Shown: piece by piece, positions 7,388 through 17,800 of the stretch
Layout: every line of letters begins with the position of its first letter
How positions within the stretch are numbered: position 1 is the first letter of the stretch
Position numbers and translations under genes: made by a program
Source of the DNA: Chryseobacterium jejuense
GTDB taxonomy: Bacteria; Bacteroidota; Bacteroidia; Flavobacteriales; Weeksellaceae
Assembly: GCF_017877355.1 (NCBI RefSeq)
Contig: NZ_JAGIPR010000004.1
Location: 62,001 to 126,000 of the forward strand
Length of the DNA stretch: 64,000 nucleotides
Direction of reading: 5' to 3'
The notes under the pieces: generated by a model
Databases searched by the model: none
What the model saw: only the letters and a program-made list of their open reading frames with translations
What the model was told of the DNA's origin: nothing

Positions 7388-8020
7388 TTATTTTTTGAGA
7401 TCATCAATTTCATCCTGTATAGATCTTATTTTATCTCTAAGTTCTTGGCTTACTTTTCCGGGAATTTTTTTAACCTTTCTAAGGTCCAAAGCCAGCATAA
7501 TAGAAGCAATTCCCATGAAAATAAAGGAGACACCAGTTAATGTCACCAAAGAAATTCCTGTAAATATTGGATTAAATATCAACAGTAAAGAAAATATAAT
7601 TCCTCCAACACTGGCAAGGGCTACATTCCCCCAACTCATTATTTTCATGCTTTTCAGATCAAAAGCGAAGCCCAGCAACTGAAAAGAACGGAATAAAAGG
7701 GTAAACCCTACCACAAACGGAAGAATAGACATTGAAATCTGAGGATAAGCGATCAGATAAATCCCAATTGCTGTAGTCAAAAGACCACTTACGAGAAACC
7801 AACCCCATCCCTGAAGAGATTTACTATTCTGTATGGAAAAGAATATTTCTGTAATCCCCGAGAACAGGAACGAAGCACTAAAAAAGATAGAAAGTGTTAC
7901 ATACGTTGCAAGCGGCACACTGAATACATAAAAACCGCAGATCAGAAAGATAATTCCAAAGATCAATGGAATATACCAATGTTTAACTGTGTTGGTAAGT
8001 GTTTGAAATAAATTGGCCAT
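7388..8020 (-). CDS. HdeD-family (DUF308) integral membrane protein
   Basis: The 210-residue protein has six hydrophobic segments arranged as DUF308 repeats of paired helices (WYIPLIFGIIFLICGFYVF, then SASFLFSGITEIFFS, and so on). It ends in a charged C-terminal helix (DKIRSIQDEIDDLKK) that may be a short coiled coil. The family includes E. coli HdeD, linked to acid resistance, but its biochemical role is not known. The gene appears monocistronic, with a clear terminator directly downstream. Confidence 0.82.
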   Translation of the reverse strand: MANLFQTLTNTVKHWYIPLIFGIIFLICGFYVFSVPLATYVTLSIFFSASFLFSGITEIFFSIQNSKSLQGWGWFLVSGLLTTAIGIYLIAYPQISMSILPFVVGFTLLFRSFQLLGFAFDLKSMKIMSWGNVALASVGGIIFSLLLIFNPIFTGISLVTLTGVSFIFMGIASIMLALDLRKVKKIPGKVSQELRDKIRSIQDEIDDLKK

Positions 8021-8238
8021 AAGTGTCTTTTTTGGTATTGCCTATTTCTTTTAACGGGTTTCGGCTTATCCGCAGGTATTTCAAACAGAGTAAATTTTCA
8101 CCATAATTTGAAATATAACCACTTACTAATGTACAAAAAACAAATCAAACCATCATTATGTAATCATGCTTTTAATGATTCACCTTATCTAAAGGTCAAT
8201 TATTATTACTCGCACTAAAAATAACAGCATGAATATTT

Positions 8239-9198
8239 TTACTTTATATCGGTTTTATATCCTGACTGTTCTAAAAAATTTTCTGTTTCCGATGTATTGC
8301 TGAAATCCAGATTTATAATGGTATTGACAGCAGATTTTTTATCTTTTGATCTTTCATAAAATCTTTTGGTAATTATATATCCCATGAAATATCCTAGATC
8401 TGCCGGTTTATCTTTTATTGTAGTGGTATTGGATAACCAGTTTTGAAAGTCGCTATCGTTCATTTCTTTTTGAAAATCGTTCCACAAAGAATACTGATGC
8501 TGCATTCCATATTTGATGTAAGATGCTTCAACGTTTTTTCCAGTTAGCATTTCAGCTATGAAATCTGCAGAACCTTCTTTTAAGCAAAGACCTAATAAGT
8601 TTGTTTTTGCATCTCTTAAATTTTGCTGGGTATGAACCAACTCGTGAGCCGTAAGAAAGATAATTCCTGAATTGATCTTCATTCTGTCCTGATAATTCCT
8701 GGAAAGCTCCGAATAATCCACAGTAGCATCGGAAGCAGCCAATTCAGAACCAATGATAAGATTTCCGTTAATGACCGTTCCTCCACCTTTAAGGTTTCCT
8801 ATCGTGAAATATATCTTTGACGGAGAAAAACCGGCATATAATCGACTGAAATTTTGATAAAGGATTTCTATATTTTTAAAGTCTTTTTGAATGTTCTCTG
8901 TTTTACTTCTAATAGAATTCCAGAACTTTGGTTTTGCATCAAAAGACTCAATCCATTGTTCAGAAGTAAGGTTTCTTGACTTAATAAAATCTTTTAATCC
9001 AGGAGTAGCATTATCCACATACAATTTTTGAAATATGGATATCTTGTCTTCCGGATTACTTGTCTTCTGAATCTCATCATAGGCTATCCAAAAATTCCTG
9101 ATGTCGGAAGTTTCAATATAAACAGTAAAGTCTCGCTTCTGAGCAACAGCTGAAACAAAAAATAAACCCATGAACAGAAAACTAAAAAGATATTTCAT
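8239..9198 (-). CDS. Putative secreted zinc metalloprotease (DUF2268/GldB-like)
   Basis: The protein has 319 residues from MKYLFSFLFMGLFFVSAVAQ, a clear signal peptide. HELVH (185-189) is a zinc-binding HExxH motif, and Glu208 (LKEGSADF) lies at the spacing of a third ligand (HExxH-18-E). This arrangement is seen in gluzincins and in DUF2268-type proteins such as the GldB-like group of this phylum. No substrate is known. The start at 9198 is preferred over 9261 because the extra residues would hide the signal peptide. Confidence 0.72.
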   Translation of the reverse strand: MKYLFSFLFMGLFFVSAVAQKRDFTVYIETSDIRNFWIAYDEIQKTSNPEDKISIFQKLYVDNATPGLKDFIKSRNLTSEQWIESFDAKPKFWNSIRSKTENIQKDFKNIEILYQNFSRLYAGFSPSKIYFTIGNLKGGGTVINGNLIIGSELAASDATVDYSELSRNYQDRMKINSGIIFLTAHELVHTQQNLRDAKTNLLGLCLKEGSADFIAEMLTGKNVEASYIKYGMQHQYSLWNDFQKEMNDSDFQNWLSNTTTIKDKPADLGYFMGYIITKRFYERSKDKKSAVNTIINLDFSNTSETENFLEQSGYKTDIK

Positions 9199-9286
9199 CA
9201 ATATTACTTTTTTTAAATAAAAAATGGTTTTTGTAATCCTAAAAAAGTTTCCAAAAACCATATCTTATATTGTATTTTTAAACCTT

Positions 9287-10705
9287 TTAACTCGGTTTAT
9301 ATAATTTATACATAGCAAATAAAAATCCTATCCAGATGGGAATCAGAATTACCTGAATTTCCATTCCTGTAATGCTCATCAATCCTAAAATAAGCACTAA
9401 AAATACAATACAGATGTAATTGGAAATCGGATAAAATATAGATGGGAATTTCGATTGAACGCCTTCTTTAGTAATCGATTTTTTAAATTTCAAATGAGTG
9501 TAGCATATCATCAGCCAGTTGATAATCAAAGTAGATACTACCAGAGCCATCAGATACTGAAATGCTTTTTCCGGCACCAGCTTATTGATGATAATACAGA
9601 TTCCTGCAAAACATGAAGAAATAAGAATAGCGTTGATAGGAACAGAATTTTTATTCAATTTCTTCAGAAACTTAGGGGCATTTCCCTGTTGAGCCAATCC
9701 GAAAAGCATACGGCTGTTACTGTAAACGCTGCTGTTATACACAGATAGAGCTGCCGTTAACACAATAACATTAAGAACATTCGCAATCAATGTATTGAAT
9801 TGAATCACTTTACCAAAAAGGCTGAATTCTAACCCATTTAAGTTTTGGAACACCATTACAAACGGGCTTGAACCTTCTGTAATTTCTCTCCATGGGCTTA
9901 GCGAGAATAAGATTACCAGAGCTCCTACATAGAAAATCAAGATTCTATAGATCACCTGGTTGGTTGCCTGTGGAATTGTTTTCTCAGGGTTTTTAGCTTC
10001 AGCAGCAGTAATTCCGATGAGTTCCAATCCTCCGAAAGAAAACATAATCATGGCCATTGCTGCAAATAATCCGGAGAATCCGGTTTCGGTTTTATTAAAT
10101 AATCCTTTCGGGAAGAATCCGCCGTCATTCCACAAGTTGGTAATCGTAGCTTTTTCTCCTCCTGTTCCGCTTATCAACAGATAAACTCCGAAAACAATCA
10201 TTGCAATAATGGCTACTACTTTGATGATGGAGAACCAGAACTCAGTTTCACCATACACCTTTACAGAGGCAAGATTAAGTGCAGTGATTACTACAAAAAA
10301 GAATAAACTGGACACCCAAAGCGGTATTTCCGGCCACCAGAAGTGGATATAATGACCAATGGCTGTAAGTTCAGCCATACTTACGAGAATATAAAGAATC
10401 CAGTAGTTCCACCCTGAAGCAAAACCCGGAAAATTTCCCCAATATTTATAGGCAAAGTGACTAAAACTTCCCGATACCGGTTCCTGAACGACCATTTCAC
10501 CCAGCTGACGCATGATAAAAAAGGCAATAATTCCGGCTAAGGCGTACCCTAAAATTACTGAGGGGCCAGCCAATACTGCTGCCGGCCCGATTCCCAGAAA
10601 TAATCCTGTTCCTATGGCACCTCCAAGCGCAATTAATTGTATATGTCGATTTGTTAATCCTCTAACTAAAGTCTCGTTTTGTCCTGTTTTATTTTCGTTG
10701 CTCAT
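9287..10705 (-). CDS. Amino-acid permease of the AAT/APC family
   Basis: The 472-residue protein has about 12 membrane segments. The first (HIQLIALGGAIGTGLFLGIG) carries the diagnostic AAT-family motif, and FGGLELIGITAAEAKNPEKTIP is the conserved segment in the middle. Members such as AroP, PheP, LysP and ProY import amino acids with protons. Sequence alone does not settle which amino acid is carried here. The gene lies 88 bases upstream of the metalloprotease on the same strand and may be expressed with it. Confidence 0.87.
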   Translation of the reverse strand: MSNENKTGQNETLVRGLTNRHIQLIALGGAIGTGLFLGIGPAAVLAGPSVILGYALAGIIAFFIMRQLGEMVVQEPVSGSFSHFAYKYWGNFPGFASGWNYWILYILVSMAELTAIGHYIHFWWPEIPLWVSSLFFFVVITALNLASVKVYGETEFWFSIIKVVAIIAMIVFGVYLLISGTGGEKATITNLWNDGGFFPKGLFNKTETGFSGLFAAMAMIMFSFGGLELIGITAAEAKNPEKTIPQATNQVIYRILIFYVGALVILFSLSPWREITEGSSPFVMVFQNLNGLEFSLFGKVIQFNTLIANVLNVIVLTAALSVYNSSVYSNSRMLFGLAQQGNAPKFLKKLNKNSVPINAILISSCFAGICIIINKLVPEKAFQYLMALVVSTLIINWLMICYTHLKFKKSITKEGVQSKFPSIFYPISNYICIVFLVLILGLMSITGMEIQVILIPIWIGFLFAMYKLYKPS

Positions 10706-10854
10706 TGAATGAATTATTCGGTTGCTAAATATATAAAAACTTTTCAGAGAAATTCACATTCCATGGGGTAAATTGAGAAATCAAGTAAAGTAAAAGAGGA
10801 AAAACAAATATACCGCCCTTATCATTTCGGGGGTACTCTATAATAAATATAAAA

Positions 10855-10886
10855 AATCAGCCTTCACTCAATGGTAAAGGCTGATT
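10855..10886 (-). terminator. Terminator of the small XRE gene
   Basis: AATCAGCCTT (10855-10864) pairs with AAGGCTGATT (10877-10886), a 10-bp perfect stem. On the minus strand it is followed by TTTTTTATATT. Confidence 0.8.
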
Positions 10887-10926
10887 GATTGGATAATTAT
10901 TTTAAATCCTGTGTAGGATATCTGTA

Positions 10927-11238
10927 TTATTTTCTATTCTCCAGATATTCATTTGGAATCGGGATATTATTCTTTTTCATATACTCTACAAGACCCTGAT
11001 ATTTATTTTCATAACCATCATCGGTCCCACACTTATGAGAAATACTGCAAATATCGGAAGGTTTGATTTCTAAAATATCTGAGATTTTAGTCAGGATTTC
11101 CAGATTGATCTTCACCTTAGAGTTCTCAATATCTGAATATGCCTTTTGGGAAATACCCATTTCGAAAGCCATATATTCCTGTGTAAGATCTTTGCTCCTA
11201 CGAATTTTTCTGATATTTTGTCCACATATTTTCATCAT
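10927..11238 (-). CDS. XRE-family helix-turn-helix regulator
   Basis: This 103-residue protein has an N-terminal XRE domain: NIRKIRRSKDLTQEYMAFEMGISQKAYSDIE covers the helix-turn-helix at about 8-38. A short C-terminal tail contains two cysteines (ICSISHKCG). It is transcribed divergently from ccoNO, so it could regulate that operon or itself. This is inferred from position only. Met2 at 11235 is an equally possible start. Confidence 0.85.
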   Translation of the reverse strand: MMKICGQNIRKIRRSKDLTQEYMAFEMGISQKAYSDIENSKVKINLEILTKISDILEIKPSDICSISHKCGTDDGYENKYQGLVEYMKKNNIPIPNEYLENRK

Positions 11239-11304
11239 TTCTGTTTTAGTAGTTTTCGGTATATTTTAGAAGTTTAGCTATTAGCCTTCAACAAAGTTAA
11301 TAAA

Positions 11305-11312
11305 TACCTTTG
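11305..11312 (+). promoter_or_regulatory. Candidate -7 element for the cbb3 oxidase operon
   Basis: TACCTTTG matches TAnnTTTG, about 107 bases ahead of the ccoNO ATG, in the gap shared with the divergent XRE gene. No clear TTG at -33 is seen. Confidence 0.45.
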
Positions 11313-11418
11313 GCAAAACATTATACACGTTACATGATATTTACTTTTAACATAGAAAACGGCAAAAAATAACCCATTTTCAGAGCAAATATCACTTCGG
11401 TAAACACTATTGGAATTT

Positions 11419-13698
11419 ATGGAGACGCAAAAATTTAATTATGACAATAATATTGTCAGGGCATTCCTCTATGCAACAGTTGCATTCGGACTCGTCGGAT
11501 TTCTGCTTGGGCTTACTGCCGCATTGATGCTTTTTTATCCTGAATTACCTGAATTTTTATTCGGTACAGATGACACAACAATTAAAAGTTTAGCTTCGGG
11601 TAATATTCAGGGATTGATTAACACTCAGGGAGCAATGGGCTTCGGAAGAATCAGAATGCTTCACACGAGTGCCGTTATTTTTGCCTTCGTTTGTAACTCC
11701 TTCTTCTGCGGTGCTTATTATAGTATGCAGAGATTATTGAAAACGAGAATGTATAGTGATACTCTTTCATGGATTCACTTCTGGTCATGGCAGTTTATGA
11801 TCGTAACCGTAGTGATTACTTTCTTAATGGGTATCAATACTTCTAAAGAATATGCTGAACATGAGTGGCCTATTGATATTTTAATTGCGTTCTCATGGAT
11901 TGTATTCGGGATCAATATGTTTGGAACTATTGCTAAAAGAAGGGTAAGACATTTATATGTAGCAATCTGGTTTTATCTGGCCACATGGATTGCTGTAGCT
12001 ATGCTTCACATCTTCAATAATCTTGAAGTTCCATTATCTTTCACAAGCTGGAAATCTTATTCTGTATATGCAGGTGTAAAAGATGCATTAGTACAATGGT
12101 GGTATGGTCACAATGCAGTTGCATTCGTATTAACTACCCCTGTATTAGGTCTTATGTATTATTTTATGCCAAAAGCAGCTCAGCGACCGGTATTCTCATA
12201 CAAATTATCCATTATTCACTTCTGGTCGCTGATCTTTGTATACCTTTGGGCTGGCCCTCACCATCTGCAATATACAGCATTACCGGCATGGGCACAGGCT
12301 GTAGGAACCGGCTTCTCTATCATGTTGATTGCACCATCATGGGGAGGAATGCTGAATGGTCTTCTTACATTAAGAGGAGCTTGGGATAAAGTAAGAGAAA
12401 ATCCTATCCTTAAATTCTTCGTGGTAGCAGTTACCTGTTATGGGATGGCTACTTTCGAAGGGCCTTTATTGGCAACAAAATCTTTAAATAAAATTGGTCA
12501 CTATACAGACTGGGTTATCGGTCACGTACACTTAGGAGCTCTTGGATGGAATGGTTTCATGGCATTCGGAGTGGTATATTACCTGGTTCCAATCATGTGG
12601 AGAACTAAACTGTGGTCTGTAAAATTGGCTAACTGGCACTTCTGGTTAGGAACATTAGGAATTATTTTCTACGCAGTACCCATGTATATTTCAGGGTTTA
12701 CCCAAGGATTAATGTGGAAACAATTCAACCCGGACGGAACATTATTGTGGAAAAACTGGTTAGATACAGTAACTGCGATTATTCCTTACTTTAAAATGAG
12801 ATTCTTAGGAGGTATTCTATATCTTTCAGGAGCGATTTTAATGGTTATCAACGTCATCAAAACTATTAAAGTGGGTTCATTCCAGAAAAATGTTCCTGCG
12901 GAAGCTCCGGCATTAGCCAATATCGGGGGAACAAGAAAAGAAGGCGAAGGCGTACACCTTTGGTTGGAAAGAACACCTACCCTACTTTCTATCCTGGCTT
13001 TCATTACTATTGCGATTGGTGGACTTGTAGAAATTGTTCCAACCTTATCACTGAAGCAAAGTGTTCCTACCATCACTGCAGTGAAACCATACACCCCATT
13101 GGAGCTGGAAGGAAGAGATTTATATATCCGTGAGGGATGTAACTCCTGCCACTCTCAGATGATCCGTCCTTTCCGTGATGAAGTAGTAAGATTTGAAGGA
13201 AAGAACGGCCAGTACTCAAAAGCTGGGGAATTTATCTACGACAGGCCATTCCTTTGGGGCTCTAAAAGAACAGGACCGGACCTTCACAGAGAAGGAGGCA
13301 GAAACCCGGATTCATGGCACTTTAAGCACATGTACAACCCAAGAATTACTTCTGCAGGTTCTATCATGCCACGTTTCCCTTGGTTAATCACCAATAAACT
13401 GGACCGTACTCAAATGGTGGATAAAATGAAGTTAATGAAAAACACATTTGATGTTCCTTATACAAAAGCTCAGATTGATTCTGCCAACCAATGGGCAGAC
13501 AACCAGTCAAAAGCTATTGTACAGAGAATTTATTCCGAAGCTAATGATGTAAAAGATCAGATGGCAAAAGAAAAAACAGCAAAAGGAGCTTCCTATGTAC
13601 CGCTTGAACAAAGAGAAATTGTAGCAATGATCGCCTATCTGCAAAGATTAGGAACCGATATTAAAACGACACAGATCCAAACCGCAAGTGCAGAGTAA
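11419..13698 (+). CDS. ccoNO: Fused cbb3-type cytochrome c oxidase subunits I and II (CcoNO)
   Basis: This 759-residue protein joins the CcoN catalytic subunit to CcoO. The first about 480 residues are a 12-helix heme-copper oxidase core with conserved His regions (IHFWSWQF, WWYGHNAVAFVLTTP, IGHVHLGALGWNGF). After a linker and another membrane helix comes the CcoO part, with one c-type heme motif CNSCH (574-578) and SQMIRPFRDEVVR. The complex reduces oxygen with high affinity and pumps protons. The fusion is a known arrangement in Bacteroidota. The start is ATG 11419, while TTG 11410 is a weaker alternative. ccoP follows after 18 bases. Confidence 0.95.
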   Translation: METQKFNYDNNIVRAFLYATVAFGLVGFLLGLTAALMLFYPELPEFLFGTDDTTIKSLASGNIQGLINTQGAMGFGRIRMLHTSAVIFAFVCNSFFCGAYYSMQRLLKTRMYSDTLSWIHFWSWQFMIVTVVITFLMGINTSKEYAEHEWPIDILIAFSWIVFGINMFGTIAKRRVRHLYVAIWFYLATWIAVAMLHIFNNLEVPLSFTSWKSYSVYAGVKDALVQWWYGHNAVAFVLTTPVLGLMYYFMPKAAQRPVFSYKLSIIHFWSLIFVYLWAGPHHLQYTALPAWAQAVGTGFSIMLIAPSWGGMLNGLLTLRGAWDKVRENPILKFFVVAVTCYGMATFEGPLLATKSLNKIGHYTDWVIGHVHLGALGWNGFMAFGVVYYLVPIMWRTKLWSVKLANWHFWLGTLGIIFYAVPMYISGFTQGLMWKQFNPDGTLLWKNWLDTVTAIIPYFKMRFLGGILYLSGAILMVINVIKTIKVGSFQKNVPAEAPALANIGGTRKEGEGVHLWLERTPTLLSILAFITIAIGGLVEIVPTLSLKQSVPTITAVKPYTPLELEGRDLYIREGCNSCHSQMIRPFRDEVVRFEGKNGQYSKAGEFIYDRPFLWGSKRTGPDLHREGGRNPDSWHFKHMYNPRITSAGSIMPRFPWLITNKLDRTQMVDKMKLMKNTFDVPYTKAQIDSANQWADNQSKAIVQRIYSEANDVKDQMAKEKTAKGASYVPLEQREIVAMIAYLQRLGTDIKTTQIQTASAE

Positions 13699-13716
13699 TC
13701 ATTAAAAATTGATGTA

Positions 13717-14604
13717 ATGAAAACGAGAACCCCAATTTCAATATATATCGCAACAACGATAGGCTTAACAATCATGGCCTTTGAAATGTTCGCCAGTGAT
13801 TCAGGATATTTTTCCTCCCCGTTTTTCTGGGCACTGATATTGATTGCGATTATCCTGCTGATGATTATGAACTCCATTGGAGACATGATTGAAAACGAAA
13901 GTTTCAGCAGACTTTCTGAGGAAGAGAAAAAACAGTATCTGGAAGAAAAAAGTGTTCCTTATTATCAGAAGCTTTGGAACTCTGCTTTCAAAAAACAATC
14001 TGCTACAGAGGAAAAAGATATCCTGATCGACCACGGTTTTGATGGAATTACAGAGCTTGACAATTCTCTTCCAAAATGGTGGATAGGTCTGTTCTGGTTC
14101 GGATGTATTTTCTGCGCCGTGTATCTGGTAGCTTTTTCTTTCACAGATTATGCCCACCCGGAAGCTGAATACACAAAAGAATCTAAAATGATGCTGGCTT
14201 CTATTGAAGAGTATGAAAAAAGTGCTCCGCAGATTAATCTGGAGTCCGCAAAATATAGTGCAGATAATATCGCAGAAGGTCAGGAATTGTTTAAAACCAA
14301 CTGTGTAACCTGTCACGGAGACGGAGGAAAAGGAGGTATTGGTCCTAACCTTACCGATACACACTGGATCAACATTAAAGAAAAAAGTTTATTTAAAAAT
14401 GTTTTCTGGATGCTTGAAAACGGTTCTCCAAACAATCCTACGATGAGACCTTTCATTAAGGAAGGAACCATTACCGGAAGAGATGCAGAAAAAATTGCAG
14501 CCTATATTTATCATATCAACCAGGAAACCGCTCCTATTACCCAAGCTCAGGGTGGTGCCGCACCACAGGGAGAAGACGTGAAATGGGAAAACGGCAACAA
14601 CTAG
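13717..14604 (+). CDS. ccoP: cbb3-type cytochrome c oxidase subunit III (CcoP), mono-heme
   Basis: The 295-residue protein has two N-terminal membrane helices (about 7-50), a cytoplasmic stretch, a third helix (WWIGLFWFGCIFCAVYLVAF) and one cytochrome c domain with CVTCH at 196-200 and a later Met in TMRPF as the likely axial ligand. Proteobacterial CcoP carries two hemes, and this one has a single CxxCH. It passes electrons to the CcoNO subunit. The extra N-terminal helices may stand in for CcoQ, which is not visible as a separate gene. Confidence 0.93.
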   Translation: MKTRTPISIYIATTIGLTIMAFEMFASDSGYFSSPFFWALILIAIILLMIMNSIGDMIENESFSRLSEEEKKQYLEEKSVPYYQKLWNSAFKKQSATEEKDILIDHGFDGITELDNSLPKWWIGLFWFGCIFCAVYLVAFSFTDYAHPEAEYTKESKMMLASIEEYEKSAPQINLESAKYSADNIAEGQELFKTNCVTCHGDGGKGGIGPNLTDTHWINIKEKSLFKNVFWMLENGSPNNPTMRPFIKEGTITGRDAEKIAAYIYHINQETAPITQAQGGAAPQGEDVKWENGNN

Positions 14605-14638
14605 AAAATTTATTATCTTAATTTATATAAACCATGCC

Positions 14639-14726
14639 AAGCCCCCTTTGCAACTACAATAACATTTGAATTTTCATTTTTGCTAACTAACCTTTTCAAC
14701 ATTAAAAATGATAAAAGGGGGCTTTT
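14639..14726 (+). terminator. Inverted repeat with a long loop after ccoP (terminator candidate)
   Basis: AAGCCCCCTTT and AAAGGGGGCTTTTT are complementary over 11 bases, ending in a T-run, but are separated by about 63 bases. This may be an unusual terminator, or a remnant in which the loop has been filled. Confidence 0.5.
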
Positions 14727-14871
14727 TAAAAAATAAAATCCGCGCTTTGGTTCGCCTTACTCAACTATTCACTTGACAACTACAACTAAAAATTCCATAA
14801 TAAGGCAGCCAAGGCAGGATTTTTGTATTCGCAAAGGGTATCACAACAAAGACCATATAAAATAGTATTAT

Positions 14872-14879
14872 TATCTTTG
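14872..14879 (+). promoter_or_regulatory. Candidate -7 element for tamB
   Basis: TATCTTTG matches TAnnTTTG. It lies 18 bases before the TTG at 14898 and supports that start over the one at 14823. Confidence 0.4.
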
Positions 14880-14897
14880 TTAGAAACCTTCTCACTT

Positions 14898-17800
14898 TTG
14901 AAACTGAAAATCAACACTACCAAACTTTTAAGGCGTATTGCAATAACCTTTATTTCAATATTGGTAATTCTTACCCTGTTGATCTTAAGCTTAAGACTTC
15001 CTGCTGTTCAAAACTTCATCAAAGACCGACTAATTGTCTATCTGGAGCAAAAAATTAAAACCAAGGTAAGTCTGGAAAGAGTCTACATCGGATTCCCCAA
15101 CAGTCTTGTGATGGAAAACCTTTACCTCAAAGGACAGGATGTTGACACCCTTTTAGCGGTAAAAAAACTGGATGTAGGCTTACATATGCTGAAGCTCATC
15201 AACTCTACAGCAGATATTACTTCTGTAGATTTGGAAGGCGCCCGAGCCAATGTAGTCAGAAAACCGGATGGTAAATTCAATTTCGATTATATCATTGATG
15301 CCTTTGCAACTAGTGATAAGGAAGAAAGTACTTCCAAAGCTTTCATTATTTCTCTCGATAAAATCACTTTAAAAGATGTTGGCATTACTTTCAATGACCA
15401 GCAGTCGAAGAATGACATTAATCTTTATTTTAAATCTTTTGATACTAGGGTAAAGAAATTCGATCTCAATAAAAATACCTATGCTGTTAATGATATTAAT
15501 CTTGATGGATTAAAATTAAAACTTAAACAGGGCATTGTAGAAGAAGTATCCAAAAAGGTTGAGAAAAAAGTAGATTCTCTGAATGAAAAAAAGCCTATGA
15601 ATATTGGCTTAAGAGGAATCAAGCTTACTAATTTTGATATTGACTACGGTGATGAAAATACAAAAACCTACGCTAAAGTTGTATTCAAAGAATTAAGCAC
15701 AAAAATCAACAAGCTTGATCTGGAAAATAATGCATTCAACGTTGGTAATGTATTCCTTTCCGGTGCAGACATCAATGCCAATCTTTATCTTCCGGCTCAA
15801 AATGCCAATCCGAAAAATAAAAAAGAACCGGAACTATCCAAAGTTTCCGACCAGGATAAGGCTATGCAGCTTCTTTTAGGAAAGTTGGTTGTAAATGATG
15901 TAAAAGTAGCCTATAACAATACCGCCATTGCTCCTACTAAACAAGGTATAGACTTCAATCACCTGAACTTCTCTAAAATGAATGTGGAGGTGAGAAGTTT
16001 TAAAATGGAGAACAATACCTTTGCAGGAACGGTTAATTCAGCAGAAATTCAGGAGGCAAGAGGTCTGGATATCCAGAAATTCAATACGGATTTTGTATAT
16101 GCAGAAAAAGAAGCGTATCTGAAAGACCTTTATCTGCAAACTCCAAAAACTTTATTACGCGATGAGGTTATTTTAAATTACAACTCCATCGATCAGCTGA
16201 CTTCCAATTTGGGTGCTGTAAAGATTTCCGCTAATATTAAAGATTCCAAAATCGGGTTTTCTGATATTTTAAATCTGGTTCCTACTTTAAAAAATACGGT
16301 TCCATTCAATAAATACCCAAATGCTATCCTGAATGTTAATGCGAATGTAAAAGGAAGCGTAAATGATCTTTTAATCCAGAATCTTAAAGTTTCAGGACTG
16401 GATCAGTTAAGAGTGAATGCATCCGGAAGAGTTAAAAATGCAATGAATCCCGATCAGTTGCATTACGACTTAAGAATCGGAGAATTTTCTTCCAACGCTA
16501 AAACGATTTTCAATTTAGTTCCAAAGAACACAATTCCATCCAATATTTCCCTTCCATCAACCTTCAGCATCAAAGGAAATGCAAAGGGAACCACTAAAAT
16601 GGTCAATACAGACCTCAATCTCTACTCTACCCTTGGAAATGCAGCCATTGTTGCCAATTTGGATATGCGTAGAAAAAATCATGAATTATATGATGTAAAA
16701 GCCAATCTTCAGGGTATACAGGTTGGAAAAATCATCCAGAATAAAGAGATAGGTTCTATCACCGCACAGATTTCTGCTAAAGGAGAAAGTTTTGATTTCA
16801 AAAATGCCAATGCCAGCTTAAAAGGGCACGTTGCTTCGGCCACTTACAAAGGCTACCGCTATCAGAATATGGACTTAACCGGTAAGGTCAACAAAGGAGC
16901 TTACGATATTGTTTTAAATTCAAAAGATCCTAACGCCAGCTTATTGCTAAGCGCTTCAGGAATTTATGATGAAAAAAATCCGACTGTCAAAGTGAATGGA
17001 GAGGTCATCAAACTGGATGTCAACAAACTTGGCTTCTACGAAAAACCGATGATTCTTGCCGGAAAAATAGATGGTGATTTTTCCAGTTTGGATCCGAATA
17101 ACCTGAATGGCTATTTAAACCTTAAAGACTTTGCCTTTTCAGATACCAAAGAAGTGTATCCTGTACGGGAAGTTCATCTGAAAGCCTCTTCCACTACAGA
17201 TTCCACCCAGATCATTTTCAATTCTCAGATTGCAGATGTTGAACTGAAGGGTAAATATAAACTTACACAGATTTTTGGAGCTTTAACGCAGACCATTAAT
17301 CAGTATTATCAGTTCCAGAAACCGGATAAAACACAAAAAATTGACCCGGGACAGCATTTTACCTTTACGGCAAAAATTAAAAATGATGATCTGATCAGAA
17401 AATTTGTTCCGGATCTGAAGAGCTTTGAAACCATTAACCTGGCAGGAAATTATGATGCCGATTCTCAAAAAATTGAGATGGATGGCCAGATTCCTCAATT
17501 GCTGTATGGTGAAAATACCATTGAAAAAGGAACATTAAAAATCACTAATGAAAATCAGGCATTACAATATAAACTGAACGTTGCTGCTTTAAAAAGCTCG
17601 AGCTTTTCATTGAAAAAAATCAATATTGATGGGGATGTTGCTGACAATACGATCAACTATAATATCACCACCAAAGATGATAAAGATGTTACCCAATTCC
17701 TGATTGCCGGAAATGCAAAATCATTAAATGATATTACAGAAGTTTCCCTGAATCCAAATGGTTTAAAACTAAACTACAGCGATTGGAGTATTGCTGAAAA

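Noticed and set aside
13801..14364. Long open frame antisense to ccoP
   Set aside because: It is a shadow of a strongly supported gene; residue make-up is biased and no start signals are present.
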